Both the position numbers and the translations under genes were made by a program. A stretch of 64,000 nucleotides of DNA from Ampelocalamus luodianensis (taxonomy: Eukaryota > Streptophyta > Magnoliopsida > Poales > Poaceae). The DNA is taken from assembly GCA_036346255.1 (NCBI GenBank), contig CM070622.1, positions 17,448,751 to 17,512,750 of the forward strand, given 5' to 3'. The notes beneath the pieces are model-generated. The model was given only the letters and a program-made list of their open reading frames with translations, ran no database searches and had not been told where the DNA came from. This document shows positions 22,974 through 34,505 of the stretch, one piece after another. The number at the start of each line of letters is the position of its first letter. Within the stretch, counting starts at the first letter, position 1.

Positions 22974-25900
22974 GTTTGTACTACTAAGTTCTTGACTGTT
23001 GTTCTCAAGGTTTTTACATCATAGCCCAGCCCTTGTACCTGTGAAGAAAGTGTATGTAGTTGTTTGATCCTCTGCACTGAAAATTCTTTTATGCCCATTT
23101 ATTTAGTATAATCTGGACTCTGGAGAAATCTAGTAGTATTTGGCCCCTGTAGAAAACTATTGCTTTGGTAAGGTTAAACAATATTTCGAGTTACCATATA
23201 TTTTGCTGTTGTTTCTTAGTCACAATTTTTCAAGACAACTATTACTTTGGTAAGGTTAAACGATCATTCATTGCTTAACCATACCTGATACAATGTTGTC
23301 GCTCTTATAGGGATGGCTTGACTTGATCCCTAATAAACATATCTCTAATATAGGAAATAGATAATCCTAACAATATAATCTAATAATAACTCGCCTAATT
23401 AATGGATAATACCAAACACTTAATAGATAGATTCCTAAATAATAAACTCTTCCTAATAATTATGGGCAGCACTGCTCATAAGCAGCTACAGTCCATGGTA
23501 CTGTTTATGCGACTGCTATAGTGCTATGGTGATGGCTACAATTGAAGTCCTTGGTAACCCTATGTTGATGAGAGGGTATGATGACAACGTTGTGTAGACG
23601 AGGATCAACGAAGCCTCGATGAGCAACATCGGGGACAACAACCCTCTAGCGTTGGTTGATGCCCTAGAAGTCGTCGACGGCAAAGGCAATCGGTGCGGGG
23701 CAGCAGTAGCATCCTTCTCGCCCGAGATGCAATAATTGTAGGAGAGAGCGACGATGTCATTGACCCCATAGACAAACCGTTGTGCACCGCACTCAAGGCA
23801 CGACCTCGGTGGCGGTGTGTGAGAGGACCGCTGCTGGACGACGGTAACCTTCTTCCTTGGCAAAGGCAACAATGGTGCAGCCAAGGGCAACGAAGCCTGA
23901 AGAGAAGTCGTCGATGGTGAGGGTAGTGACAGTGGTGGCGACCAAGGATTAAAATCCCGAAACTGGTTGGAAAACCGCTCGGAGGCCGGTAACGGTAATC
24001 GGTAGGTTACCGGGAAAAAACCGGATGAAATTCAAAAACTGATATTTGAATTAAGGTGCTTTTGAAACCGGTTACCGCCCAAAACCGGGAAAAACGCTTG
24101 AAAAACTGGAAAAACCGGAACCAAAACCGAAAAAAAAGAGAAAACCGGTTATGGGTAATTAGCAATTGGAATAATGCAAATATTAATTAGAAAGTGTTTA
24201 ATGAAGTAACAATCCTGATACATAAGGCCTAAAAAAGGCTTATTTAGCTAATACAATAGGTAATCTATAGGAAGTGCAATAATTCAAGCATATTTATTAT
24301 AGGAATAATGTAAATATTAATTAGAGGATGTTGGGACTTGCTCATACAATAATTTAGGCATATTTAGCTCATACAATAGGTAATCTAGCACAAAAAAGGT
24401 CTAAATCAATTTAGGAAGTGCATTATGTAGTCATAAATTCAAATTTAAATTTGAAAATTCCGGCTGGTTTTTTTCATACCGATACCCACCGGGATTTCCG
24501 GTTACTGATGGGATTTTGATCCTTGGTGGCGACTTTGCTGCGACACAACTTGCCTCCTTTGCCTTGTCCCTTGTCAGTTATCACCCCCTGCAATATGTGT
24601 CGGATCTCCTGGCAGATAGCAATGGTTCTGTCACACGGTGACTCGGCCCCATAAACCAAGGGTAACTCGGCAAGTCATGGTGAGTGACTCTGATACCAAA
24701 TGTTGTGGTACGGGTCCGAGGACCGAGGGTAGAGCACTCGCCCTGGTCTAATCACCGGCCGAGCTCTTCCCTGACGTGATAGAGAAACTCTGAGGCTTAA
24801 TTGAAGAAGAGGGGGAGAGACTAGGAATTTTGTTTATTCATTGCTTAACCATAAGAAATATATGGATAACTTGACTTACCCCTAAGAAATATATCTCTAA
24901 TATAGGAAATAGATGATCCTAACAATCCAATCTAATAACTTGCCTAACTAATAAATAATGCCAAACACCCCTCTTATAGGGATGGCTTGACTTACCCCTA
25001 AGAAATATATCCCTAATATAGAAAATAGATGATCATAACAATCCAATCTAATAACTTATCTAACTAATAGATAATACCAAACACCCCTCTTATAGAGATG
25101 GTCTGACTTGACCCCTAAGAAATATATCTCTAATATATGAAATAGATGATCATAACAATCCAATCTAATAATAACTTGTCTAACTAATAGATAATATCAA
25201 ACACTTAATAGATAGATTCCTAAATAACAAATCCTTCTTAATAATTGTGGGCAGTACTATTCAAGAGTTGCTACCAGGATTGGTTACTGCGGTAATCGCT
25301 ACGGAGGGCCGGATTAGAAAGCCCGGCCGGTTTTCTTGGGTTTTTCAAATTCAAATTCTAAATTTCGAATTTTGGATGGTTTTTAAGTAAATTTGAGCGA
25401 ATTTCATCCGGGAAAAACCCGGTTTGACCGGTAACCGAACGGTTACCGGTACTGGCCAGTCAGCGGGATTGTGACCGGAACGATTATGTGATCCTTGGTT
25501 GCTACAGTACTGCCACTGTTCACACGCCTGCTACAGTGCCTTGGGTAGCCACAAAACTACTAAGTACATGTATACCTAGGATGCCACTTCATATTGTCTT
25601 CTTTCTGTGTTTGGCAGTACAAATTTGGTTTATTGTAATGTCAGGTTAAATATTGAAAATCAGGAGTCAAATAATCCCGTGAGATTCTGTTGTTAATTAC
25701 CGTTAAAAACTGTAATTTAGTCAGTCATTCTTTGATGTATCTCTTCTTATCCTGTTCTTAACTAAGCCTCATAGAGACAATAAATTTCCTACATCTTTTA
25801 TATGATGATCACCTGCTAATTATAGCTGTTTGTACTGAATGCAGTTGATGGAATACTGTGAACTTTTAGACAAAGCCGATGAATGTGAGGATCCGTACAT

Positions 25901-28865
25901 GCGTTTGGTATATGCCTGTAAGTTTGGCCCTTCCGTCACCTGCAACACTGTTTCAATGCCATATCCTGGTTATCTGAGCTTTTAACCAAACTTTTCAGCT
26001 ACATGGGCTGTATCGGTCTACTTTGCATACCAGCGTACATGGAAACCTTTCAATCCCATCCTCGGAGAAACATATGAGATGGTTAACCACCAGGGTATTA
26101 CATTTATTGCTGAGCAGGTTAGTAATGTGAAATATTGTCATTGCAGAAACCTTTTGCGTATAACTGTTGTTAACGAATGATGTTTATTCTGCATTTTGTC
26201 TAGTGTATGTTATTTTTTATATTTTTTTTGTGTAATGTTATTTTGTCAGGTAAGCCATCACCCTCCAATGGGTGTAGCTCATGCTGAAAATGAGCATTTT
26301 ACTTATGACATTACATCAAAGTTGAAGACCAAATTCTTGGGAAACTCGTTGGAAATTTATCCAGTTGGAAGGTAAATTGCTTGAGCTCTAATTGCTTCCA
26401 TGGAGATCTGATCTGTATGTCTTGAAAGCTTTTGTACTGCTGGGCTTATGGACAAAAGTCACAAAACTACAAACCTTTTTTAAGGTTACGTAGAAACCAG
26501 TTATGTAAATCTAATACCTGAATGATCTTGTTTCTGCAATACAGGACTAGAGTAACTCTTAAAAGATCCGGTGACGTGTTGGAATTGGTACCACCACCAA
26601 CAAAGGTCAACAACTTGATATTTGGGCGCACTTGGGCTGACTCTCCTGGAGAGATGGTCATGACTAACCTGACAACTGGAGACAAAGTTGTGCTTTATTT
26701 CCAGCCATGCGGCTGGTTTGGGTATGCTGATACCGACCTTCATTGTGCTAATGCATTTTTGGTTGAGTGAAAACCGTTGTAGCTTATTATTCAGCCTTGC
26801 ATTTTTATACCATAATTTCATCCATTATCATTTACCATGACATTGAATGCAGCCTCTTACATGTGGACACTGATTTTATTTGGGAAGGGTGGACAATTCG
26901 TTCAAATATTTTTCTGTGGTCTTCTATTCATTTGCCTTTGTAATTTCTCCAAAGCTTTAGTTCATAATGCTTTGTCTAGGCCTGTCTCAATTTACGTTTC
27001 ATTTCAGGGCTGGCCGATACGAGGTGGATGGGTATGTATATAGTGCAGCGGAAGAACCCAAAATAATGATGACAGGCAAATGGAATCAGTCCATGAGTTG
27101 CCAGCCATGCGATCAAGAAGGCGATCCTCTTCCAGGAACTGAGCTAAAGGAGGTAAGGCTTTCTTTCAAGGGAAAATTCCCTATATGCCACTGAGAGTTA
27201 TCTTGATCTCGGATTTGCCACTTGAAAAAGTTCAATTCCCTGTATGCCACTGCGTTTCTTCTTTATGCCCCTTCATGCCACTGCCATCACTTCCGTTAGG
27301 TCTCATTGCCGTTAACCCCAAAATGTTGTCGATTTGTATCAATATGCCCAAAATACCCGGGTTCCACATGTCAGCACATTACACTTCTTACTCTCCCCTC
27401 TCTCTCTTCTCCTGTCACCGAGACAACTCGACCCCAACCATGGCGACCACACCGACCGCCATTCCATCACCTACCCATCGCACTCCAACCGTTGTGCCCA
27501 TCCCTCTCCTCTCCGCTGAACCGCAAGAACCAGCGGCTCAACCTCCTCCCAACGCGATTGAGCACAAGGCGGCGGAGGAGTCCACCGCTGCACATGCCCA
27601 GATCCGATCTAGATCAAGCCATCATCGCCATTCGTCCCTTCCTTCCACCTCCACGTCCGGTGCCGCCGACCCGACCGACCGCCCTGCCACCTTCTCCCTT
27701 CTAAGACGTGCTCGCCAGCCGGAGCAAGAGGTCGTTGTCTTCTTCCCCACCTCCGAGTTCTAGATCCTACAAGGTGCGCTTGCTCACGCTCGCACTCGAG
27801 CTCCGTCGATGACGGGAGAGAGAGAGAGATGAACGACTCCATGACCCTGTCGAACGGCTGTGGCTCTAGTGCGAGTGTCGTGGCTGGCGGGTGGGGGGAG
27901 AAGAGTGGAGGCAGTCGAGGGCGAGGGATAGTGCGCAAAGGGGAGCACTCTGATGGGGAAGTGGGGATGCGGCGGCACCAGCGGGACAAAGGGAGGAGGC
28001 CAGCAGGAGTTGTGGATTCGGTGGCTATGATAGAGGAAGAAATTGAAGAGAGGAAGAAGGGGAAGAAGACTAAAAGTGTCATTTCACGGCCCACTTAACA
28101 GCGCTCACACAGCGTGCTAACGGAAGTGACACAGAGGGGTACAAAAAAGAGACTCATTGACATATAGGGAATCGAACTTTTTCTAGTGGCAAATCCAGGA
28201 TCGGGACAATTCTCAGTGGTATGTAGGGAATTTTCCCTTCTTTCAATATTCGTTTGTTGAGAGGATGCTTGTTATATTCAGGCAATACTGCAGTCTCATT
28301 TGCGGATATCCACTGAACTAATCAAATTTATACTTATCCCAGATCTGGAGAGTTGATCCTACTCCACCGAATGACAAGTACCAGTATACATACTTCGCAC
28401 AAAATAAATAGCTTCGATCGGCACCTAAGAAGCTATTGGCATCAGACTCGATTGAGGCCTGACAGATACGCCTCGAGAAGGGTGACATGTCTAAATCTGG
28501 TGCAGAAAAGAGCAGGTAATTACCCTTTGCATTGCTGTTGATGAGCATTTAGCAGTTCACTTTACAATCGACATTGGAATTTGAGGTCTGTGGTTTCCTT
28601 GTGTTGATGCAAACTTTCAGGCTTGAAGAACAGCAGAGAGCTGAGAAAGAACTCGAGAGGCCAAGGGCGAGCAATTTACTCCAAATTGGTTTAACTTGAC
28701 CAATGAAATCTCCCTACTCCCTGGGGCGACCTGGAGGTGTATGAATACAATGGCAAATACACCGAACACCGGGCTGCCATAGACAGCTCTAGCGTCGGCG
28801 AGGAGACAGACGTCAGTTCCATCGAGTTCAACCCGTGGCAGTACAGTAGCCCATCTTCCCAATGA
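20594..28865 (+). CDS. oxysterol-binding-protein-related protein (plant ORP3 type), frame-broken
   Basis: The predicted product is a short ORP with only the lipid-binding (ORD) domain; such proteins move sterols or phosphoinositides between membranes. Exons: 20594–20707, 21520–21611, 22858–22973, 25845–25917, 25999–26117, 26250–26371, 26545–26721, 27008–27152, 28343–28515 and 28621–28865, about 455 codons, the usual length of this subfamily. Splice sites are GT–AG. The signature EQVSHHPP spans the exon 5/6 boundary. Exons 4–8 are clean, while exons 1–3 and 9–10 together have about ten small deletions. As read, no full-length protein could be made. This is either a pseudogene or the effect of base-calling errors. 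Confidence 0.9.
22581..22672. repeat. short tandem repeat in ORP intron 2
   Basis: A unit of about 27–30 bp (GCATCATGGCTGATCAATGA followed by GTAATGACC) occurs three times with slippage-like shortening. It is 185 bp before exon 3 and shows no splice motif. Confidence 0.7.
23943..24525. mobile_element. hAT-type MITE, 583 bp, inside the intron-3 LTR element
   Basis: The left end CAAGGATTAAAATCCC and the right end (reverse complement CAAGGATCAAAATCCC) form inverted ends. The perfect 8-bp direct repeat GTGGCGAC flanks it at 23935–23942 and 24526–24533, as for hAT elements. The interior is built from GGTTACCGG and AAAACCGG motifs and has no long frame. Confidence 0.9.
25275..25497. mobile_element. 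hAT-type MITE, 223 bp, related to the 583-bp copy
   Basis: The left end is CAGGATTGGTTACTG, and the right end reverse-complements to CAAGGATCACATAATCG. Perfect 8-bp direct repeats GTTGCTAC flank it at 25267–25274 and 25498–25505. Subterminal ACCGGTAACCG motifs match those of the 583-bp element at 23943. It lies inside the right LTR. Confidence 0.9.
25845..27152 (+). CDS. ORP exons 4–8, intact lipid-binding core
   Basis: Five consecutive exons are open and in phase. They encode LMEYCELLDKADECEDPYMR, then WKPFNPILGETYEM, GITFIAEQ/VSHHPPMG (the ORP fingerprint), KFLGNSLEIYPVGR, PPPTKVNNLIFGRTW, KVVLYFQPCGWFG and YSAAEEPKIMMTGKW. These are the ligand-binding and phosphoinositide-contact regions of the ORD domain. 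Introns are short (81–286 bp) with GT–AG ends. The lack of any indel over about 640 coding bases contrasts with the flanking exons. Confidence 0.95.
27170..28237. mobile_element. Mutator-like element (Pack-MULE candidate), 1068 bp, in ORP intron 8
   Basis: The left end GGGAAAATTCCCTATATGCC and the right end (reverse complement GGGAAAATTCCCTACATACC) are parts of inverted repeats about 130 bp long. The perfect 9-bp direct repeat TTCTTTCAA lies at 27161–27169 and 28238–28246. The AT-rich ends enclose a GC-rich core (27420–28090) with Pro/Thr/Ser-rich frames on both strands (108 codons from ATG 27440 on plus; 161 codons on minus). There is no transposase. GC-rich cargo between MULE ends is the mark of Pack-MULEs, but the source gene is not recognised. 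Confidence 0.85.
28343..28865 (+). pseudogene. ORP exons 9–10 with small deletions, native stop kept
   Basis: Exon 9 starts IWRVDPTPPNDKYQYTYFA and then loses bases at about 28400 (GCACAAAATA), 28419 (GATCGGCA), 28449 (TCGATTG) and 28473 (GCCTCGAG). The pieces read INSF, KKLLASD, LRPDRYA and EKGDMSKSGAEKS in different frames. Exon 10 starts LEEQQRAEK, has one-base losses near 28649 and 28711, and finishes cleanly with LEVYEYNGKYTEHRAAIDSS and EFNPWQYSSPSSQ before TGA 28863–28865. The intron between them is intact. Confidence 0.8.
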
Positions 28866-29552
28866 TTCTCCAGGCTTTGAAGCTACCCATCTCTATTTAT
28901 CATCTAAAACGCTTCCAGGCCTTGCTTTGCGCTGATTCATATCAGCAGTTTTCGAGCCTATGTAGTATTGTCGCCTTCCCTTTTTCTCGTCATCTACCAC
29001 AGTTCAGGAAGTGGCGGTGTATTTGATGTAGTCATACCATATACTGTCGTTGTTAATCTAGCAGAAGTTGCAAAGTTTCATTAAGCTATTCTTTGCATTA
29101 CTACACGATCATAAGCGAGTAAACTTCATTCATTCAGATCCACAAGATAATCAAGTGCAATGCTGCTCGTCGGCTGGGTGTGGAACACGCGATTTTCCTA
29201 GAATATCAGTACTGAAACCTAGAATGGCCAAAAGCTGCAACTATTGGCCCCCGGTAGCTTTGGAAGTGTGTACTTGATCTGAGAGGCAGGCAGGGTTGTT
29301 GATTAAATCATGACAAGCGATTGTGGGTCATTGTGTTCGATGGGCGGCACTAATGGCGTTGTCCGGTGATGAATGTGATGTGGCCCTGGCCCTGGCCCTG
29401 CGTGCCTTGGCGTCTTGCAGCTAGCGATGCGTTTGGTGCAGCCAGCCAGCCCCGGCCGGTCCAGGCTTACCAAATGGCGATTGGCCAGCTCAACGTCAGG
29501 TAAATAATAACTTGGATTAGTACTCCCCAGGAACCAGTTTGTACATGTAGCC
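28866..29552 (+). other. ORP 3'UTR and downstream sequence
   Basis: No reading frame of interest follows the ORP stop at 28865. AT-rich sequence to about 29300 is compatible with the 3'UTR; no single polyadenylation signal stands out. A short CCCTGG repeat occurs at 29382–29400. Confidence 0.4.
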
Positions 29553-29555
29553 TTA

Positions 29556-29812
29556 GCCTCCGTTTGGAACAAAAGAATTTCAAAAGAAAAATATAGAGAA
29601 ATTTGCCTATGGAAGTCTTCCATAGTGAAATACTTGGGCTGGGACAAAATCTTCAGAACCTACTCTGAATGACCATTTACATGTCAATATTTGGAGTGTA
29701 AGTAGGGAGAGACGGAAAACTCGGCTTTTAAGCAGGTTTAGAACAAACAATTTCACATGAAAAAGTTCAATTTCCTGTAGGAATCTAAAAAAACCATGTT
29801 CCAAGCGGGGCC
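29556..29812. mobile_element. PIF/Harbinger (Tourist-like) MITE, 257 bp
   Basis: The left end GCCTCCGTTTGGAACA and the right end (reverse complement GGCCCCGCTTGGAACATG) are inverted ends of the Tourist type. The TTA target duplication is present at 29553–29555 and 29813–29815. It has no coding capacity. Confidence 0.75.
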
Positions 29813-29815
29813 TTA

Positions 29816-32800
29816 AAGTTCTCATGTGTGTTTCAAACAGGCCCGTGGACTCAGTTTTAGCAATTTCCAGCTTGCGACTACCAGTTTTAGCGGTTTCCAG
29901 TCTTCACTGGGGTGGATTAGTTTGTTTTTTTTAGCTAAAGAAATCTCTTGCATGGAGTCAAGTTCTTTGCCTAGCTCAAAAATTATCTGAATAGAAGGGA
30001 AAAGAAAACAGACTAGAAGATAAAGGTCACGTGGAGTACATAGTGAACGAATGAAGTGAGAAATGGTAGCCACTTGTCGCCTTGCTGCCCTTGCACATAT
30101 GATTGGATCAAACATGAGTGGTGTCCTAAGATGGACCTGTCCAATTCAAATCAGTTCTGCTAAATCGTGCGGCATGCGTGGAGATGGGTCAAGCCTGACA
30201 CTGAATAAGCGTGAAATCTCTCATCCTTGGTTATCTCGTTATGAATTGTCACACCTTGCCGTAGAAGGACCATCATAACTCCAGTAAACAACGTCCGCCA
30301 TGAACAACGACGTAGTAGCATTTAGTAACAGGCAATCAGTCTTTCAACCATCCTGTGCTAGCTTCAGCTTTTTTTTTTTTTTTGAGACCTTCAGCTTATG
30401 GGTTATTAGAGACGGCTTTTAGTGCATATTACGATGATTAAGCTGGTTTATCGGAGAAGCCCACTCTCTGTGCACTGACAGGTGGGCACCCTGATCCGAT
30501 CCCACAAGCGCGGAGGAGGAGGAGGAGGAGGAGGAGGAGGAGAGCACCTAACTGTCTCTCTCTGCTCTAGCTGGACGGCAACCATCCCCAACCTAAACCA
30601 CTTCAGTAAGGGATCAGGAGATGGGCCACTTCCCCCCAACCTTTGGATCTTTGGGTGTGTGACGCCTCACTCTTTCCCTTTAGATTGAGATGCTCCACAT
30701 TTCCTTTCTTCCCAATAAAACTATCACCGTCACATGAATCAACACACACACACACACACACATACACAAAAAGGGAGAAAAAGACGGAGGCAAAATGAAA
30801 CAGAGTAATAAACCACTGTGTCAATTACAAGCTAGGGGCACACAGCCACACATGCATGTGGTCGTTTGGCCCATGCAGCTGGGGCGCTCGCCCTGAACTG
30901 GAAATGCACACACGACAGCACAGCACACGAGCGGATGCAACAACACGTCACACATGCATGATCATTCATTCAGACGTTACACTGGCACTGGCTGGCCAGT
31001 GTCCTAAGATATACTACAAATCTAAGGGTACTACATCTTCCTGCCGGTTTTCACCTCGCCTTTTGCCTGGATTGGGTTGGAATCACAGGTGAGGTGAGGG
31101 AAGAAGGCAAAGGTTTCTTGGCATGTGTGCGCGCTGCGGCGTGTTCTGGTCCGGTACTAGTCCCTCTCTTTCGGCTTTGGGGCTCGTCGCCTTTGGTTAG
31201 GTCCAGAAATGCACCGGGGACCAGCCTCCAGTTTAAAATGTTTTGAATGCCACATGCCTCCATGTGTACTTGGAGGTGATGAATTATTGGTTGGCTCCAA
31301 GGCAAGCTTGGATGGATATATGGATGAGGAGAGGTGTATGTATCTGTGTTTATTGTGGTAGAGAAAAATCCTGAAATTTTCAGAGAGATGCTGATTAGGG
31401 TTGGGTGTTCAGTAGATCCAATCTAATGCCCTGAGGCATGCAGCACCACTCCAGACTCAAATCTACCTAGTTTACTGTAAATAATGTGCTAGTATTACAC
31501 CTTAGATGAATTAGTTTAATTGAGTACAGCTATGTTTGGAACGCGGAAATATTTGCAACCTGATTCAGTGTTCAGGTAGATATCTCATGAGTAATGCCTC
31601 CCTGTCGATCGCTGTAAACAGAAACAGAACCTGCACAGTTGTTTCTTTTTCGACGGATCATAGTATGCCGTTAGATGTGGGGCCTGCAGAATGGAATCTA
31701 TGCATGTACACATCATCCATCAAGCAGGCCAATAATCTCACATCTGGGCATGCAATGCTTAATCCGGATGCAAAACCAACCACTTAATTAGCATTTAGCA
31801 GCTCGTTCCTAGAAGTAGAACCCACCCACTTGCAGGACTAACTGTACTCACATCCATTAGTCAGTACATGTCAATTTAGCTGTAAATTCGTCCTCTCTCT
31901 CTTTTCCCTACGAAACAGATGGATTGGATGTGACCCAAGAAAAGAATATACCCTTCCTACATCTCTTTCTTGAAGTCAAGAAAAGGAAGGTAAAGAGAGA
32001 CGTATATATGTGAAGCCGGCTAGCTATTCTTCAACTGTACATTTAGAGAGACTTGAGCCTATTTGCTACAAGTATGTCCTTTTAATTGGTCTTGTAATTT
32101 TAATTGGCTAGCAATTTAGAGGTGGCTCAACTATCTTTAAAAACATTTTTTTACGAAATATGCATTTTCAACAAGATACACTCAGTGTAAAGTACTCTGC
32201 TTAAACCAGTTGTATTATGAAAAGGAACACCCAACAGCATCCAAAGAATACATTTTGACGTTCTTTAAAGAAACAATTTCCCCCCATGTGATCTGATTAC
32301 AACTCCACCTTAACCGTATCGATGCATGTGATTTCCCAAGCTGGCTACATTTGCTCAACAAAAGAAGAGTTAAAAAGGTAATAAGCGATGAAAAAGTATT
32401 ATGTGATCCTATGGGCTACAGGAAAAACTAAGGGTGACCTGTTCCTCCGGGAAGCAACAACCTGTTCTTGTAGAGTAGCATGTGACTGAGGCTCCTTCAC
32501 ATGACACCTTACTTTTCTTCTAATCAATATGGAAAGAACCAGTCTGGTAATTTTGTAATCTTTTGTCTTTGCTTTGAAGAACAAAAATAGTCATTCACCA
32601 AGTGGGCGTTTGTATATGTCGAATTATAGTACTCTGAAAAGGTTGCAAGGAATTTGGAAAGTATATTCATGCTAGTTGGTATAGGGCAGATAGGTAGCTC
32701 ACTTTGTTAATCTCTCACCGCCAATGGTGTTGGTGCATAATCATAGGTGGGAAATAGCTAGCTAGGCAGCTCTCTGCATCAAGGTGAAATGGCATTAATG

Positions 32801-33969
32801 ATAAGCCTAACAAAGAATTAGCCAGTTTTTGGCTCATGGTAGCCTATGTTCACATTCAAGGTCAACTAATTAGTTTGCCTCTAATAGGCCAATGAGAAGA
32901 AGAAAAAAATAGTCAACACACGGAGTAGCTACTGCAAAACTCTCCAAAGGTTTCACAAATATTTGATAGATACAGAAAATGCATGTTATTTGCAATGCTA
33001 CTTGACAGGACGATTTGATGTGTCACGGTTTTGTGTAGTATTAGCTCGCACATGCCGGTGCTAACAACACCAAAACTACATAATCCTAAACTCATCTTGA
33101 TTTTAAATTGAGAAAGTAGAGATTGGAGTGGATTTTGCACCCACAGGACAAGATCCTCCCTGCTCCAAGTAGCTACTAGGAAACCCCATTTGATAAGCAT
33201 GTGATGAGCTACTGAAGCCCACACCTCCCATGTGAGACATCTTCACTTGTTAAACCCTTTCTTGAATCCTCCTACTCCAATGATCCAGTGGCAAATTTCC
33301 ACTATATGCATATATGAGTAAGAAACCTAGACAAAAGAAAAATTAATAGTATTAACAGTAGCATTAATCAAATAGGCACCACCCTTTTCCTCTTGTCTTA
33401 GTTAGGAAGTTGGTGAGAGTGGCAACTACTGCTCCACAGGGCAGACAACCAATGTGATGCACGCCTCATTATTCCCTTTCTCCCCCAAGGATGGGGCCCT
33501 AATTAGAGGGGGGGGGGGATCCATTAATGATCAGCTAACTTGTTAAAAATACTTTCTAGCACTGTAGGATCTTGTGGTCAGTGAGGTTGCTCTCTCACCT
33601 CCCAAACACTATTCAATGCATGTTATGTTACTAAATTGTTGTGCAGTAACATTCTTGATGGCAGTCCTCGAAATACATCAGTTTCAGCTAATAAGATGTT
33701 GTTCTGAATTTCTGGAAGTTACCACTAGAATTGATCGATCTAATCTGGGTGTTTAATGGTGACCAAAGTGTTGGTTTATTTGGAGATGAAGATTGTACAC
33801 AACCACCAGCCGATTCTGACCATCTAACAGATTGGCCGTCAAATCCAGATTGCTTAAGATGACAATACTAATATTATTCAATATAGACTTGAGAGGTGAC
33901 CATGACCTTTCCTATTTTTTGAAGCTTTCTATGATTGCGGTTAGATCAAACATATTCATCACAACGCTG
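29816..33969. other. intergenic stretch without recognised genes
   Basis: About 4 kb with only short frames and no protein motif, LTR or clear TIR. It holds a (GGA)n tract at 30512–30543, an (AC)n tract at 30742–30762 and an oligo-G run at 33508–33518. Some of the DNA is probably single-copy flank of the ORP gene. Confidence 0.5.
30512..30543. repeat. (GGA)n microsatellite
   Basis: About ten GGA units in a row in intergenic DNA. It creates poly-Gly and poly-Pro frames that are not genes. Confidence 0.95.
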
Positions 33970-33977
33970 CATGTGAC

Positions 33978-34497
33978 TGGGTGCAAATGGAGCGGATAAT
34001 TTTTGACCGACCAAAAATTTGCGGAGCGAATACGGAAGAGATAAATTGTTATCCGGTACTATCTGTATCCAACTCCGACTCCGAGGAAAAAATACATAAT
34101 AGGATGCGGGATGAGCAATATCCGTTCGTATGTATTCGTATATCAGATGATACGAGGAAAACATGTTGTGATTTCACTTAGGAACATGGTAATAAATAGG
34201 TGAGTTGCCGCATCTGAGCGGGTAAGGGATACTAAGCGTTTTTCCTTCCACATCTCAACGATTAATCTCTTAATGTTCGCTCTGATTGTACCCCTATTGT
34301 CTAATGTCCTGTGTAGGAGTGCAAAAGAAGCTGACAATATCCGTCTGACCGACCAACCGAAGGCTCGTGGAGCGAATATAGGATGGAGAAATGGATATCC
34401 GATACTATTCATGTCCGACTCCGACTCTGAGAAAAAAATACAAAATATGATACATGATGAGAGATATCCGACCGTGTCCGCTCCAATTGCACCCCTA
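33978..34497. mobile_element. tandem pair of hAT-type MITEs, 520 bp in all
   Basis: The outer ends are TGGGTGCAAATGGAGCGGA and, reverse-complemented, TAGGGGTGCAATTGGAGCGG. The perfect 8-bp direct repeat CATGTGAC flanks the whole at 33970–33977 and 34498–34505. Inside, a right-type end (GATTGTACCCCTA, about 34285–34297) is followed after 16 bp by a left-type end (TAGGAGTGCAAAAG, 34314). The two halves share TCCGACTCCGACTC and GATGAG motifs. This is a head-to-tail dimer or one copy inserted beside another. Confidence 0.75.
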
Positions 34498-34505
34498 CAT
34501 GTGAC

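Larger units (their letters stand above)
23267..25553 (-). mobile_element. small non-autonomous LTR retrotransposon in ORP intron 3
   Basis: The plus strand shows a 5'-shortened LTR copy (23267–23540), about 0.6 kb of internal DNA after removal of a MITE, a minus-strand primer-binding site (24687–24698, TGGTATCAGAGT) and a fuller LTR (24701–25553, TGTTGTGG...CCACA). The LTR copies share long matches such as CACTTAATAGATAGATTCCT. The internal region encodes nothing recognisable, so it resembles a TRIM/LARD-class element. Two hAT MITEs have inserted in it. The right LTR has three copies of an internal 116-bp repeat, the left only one. Confidence 0.65.
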
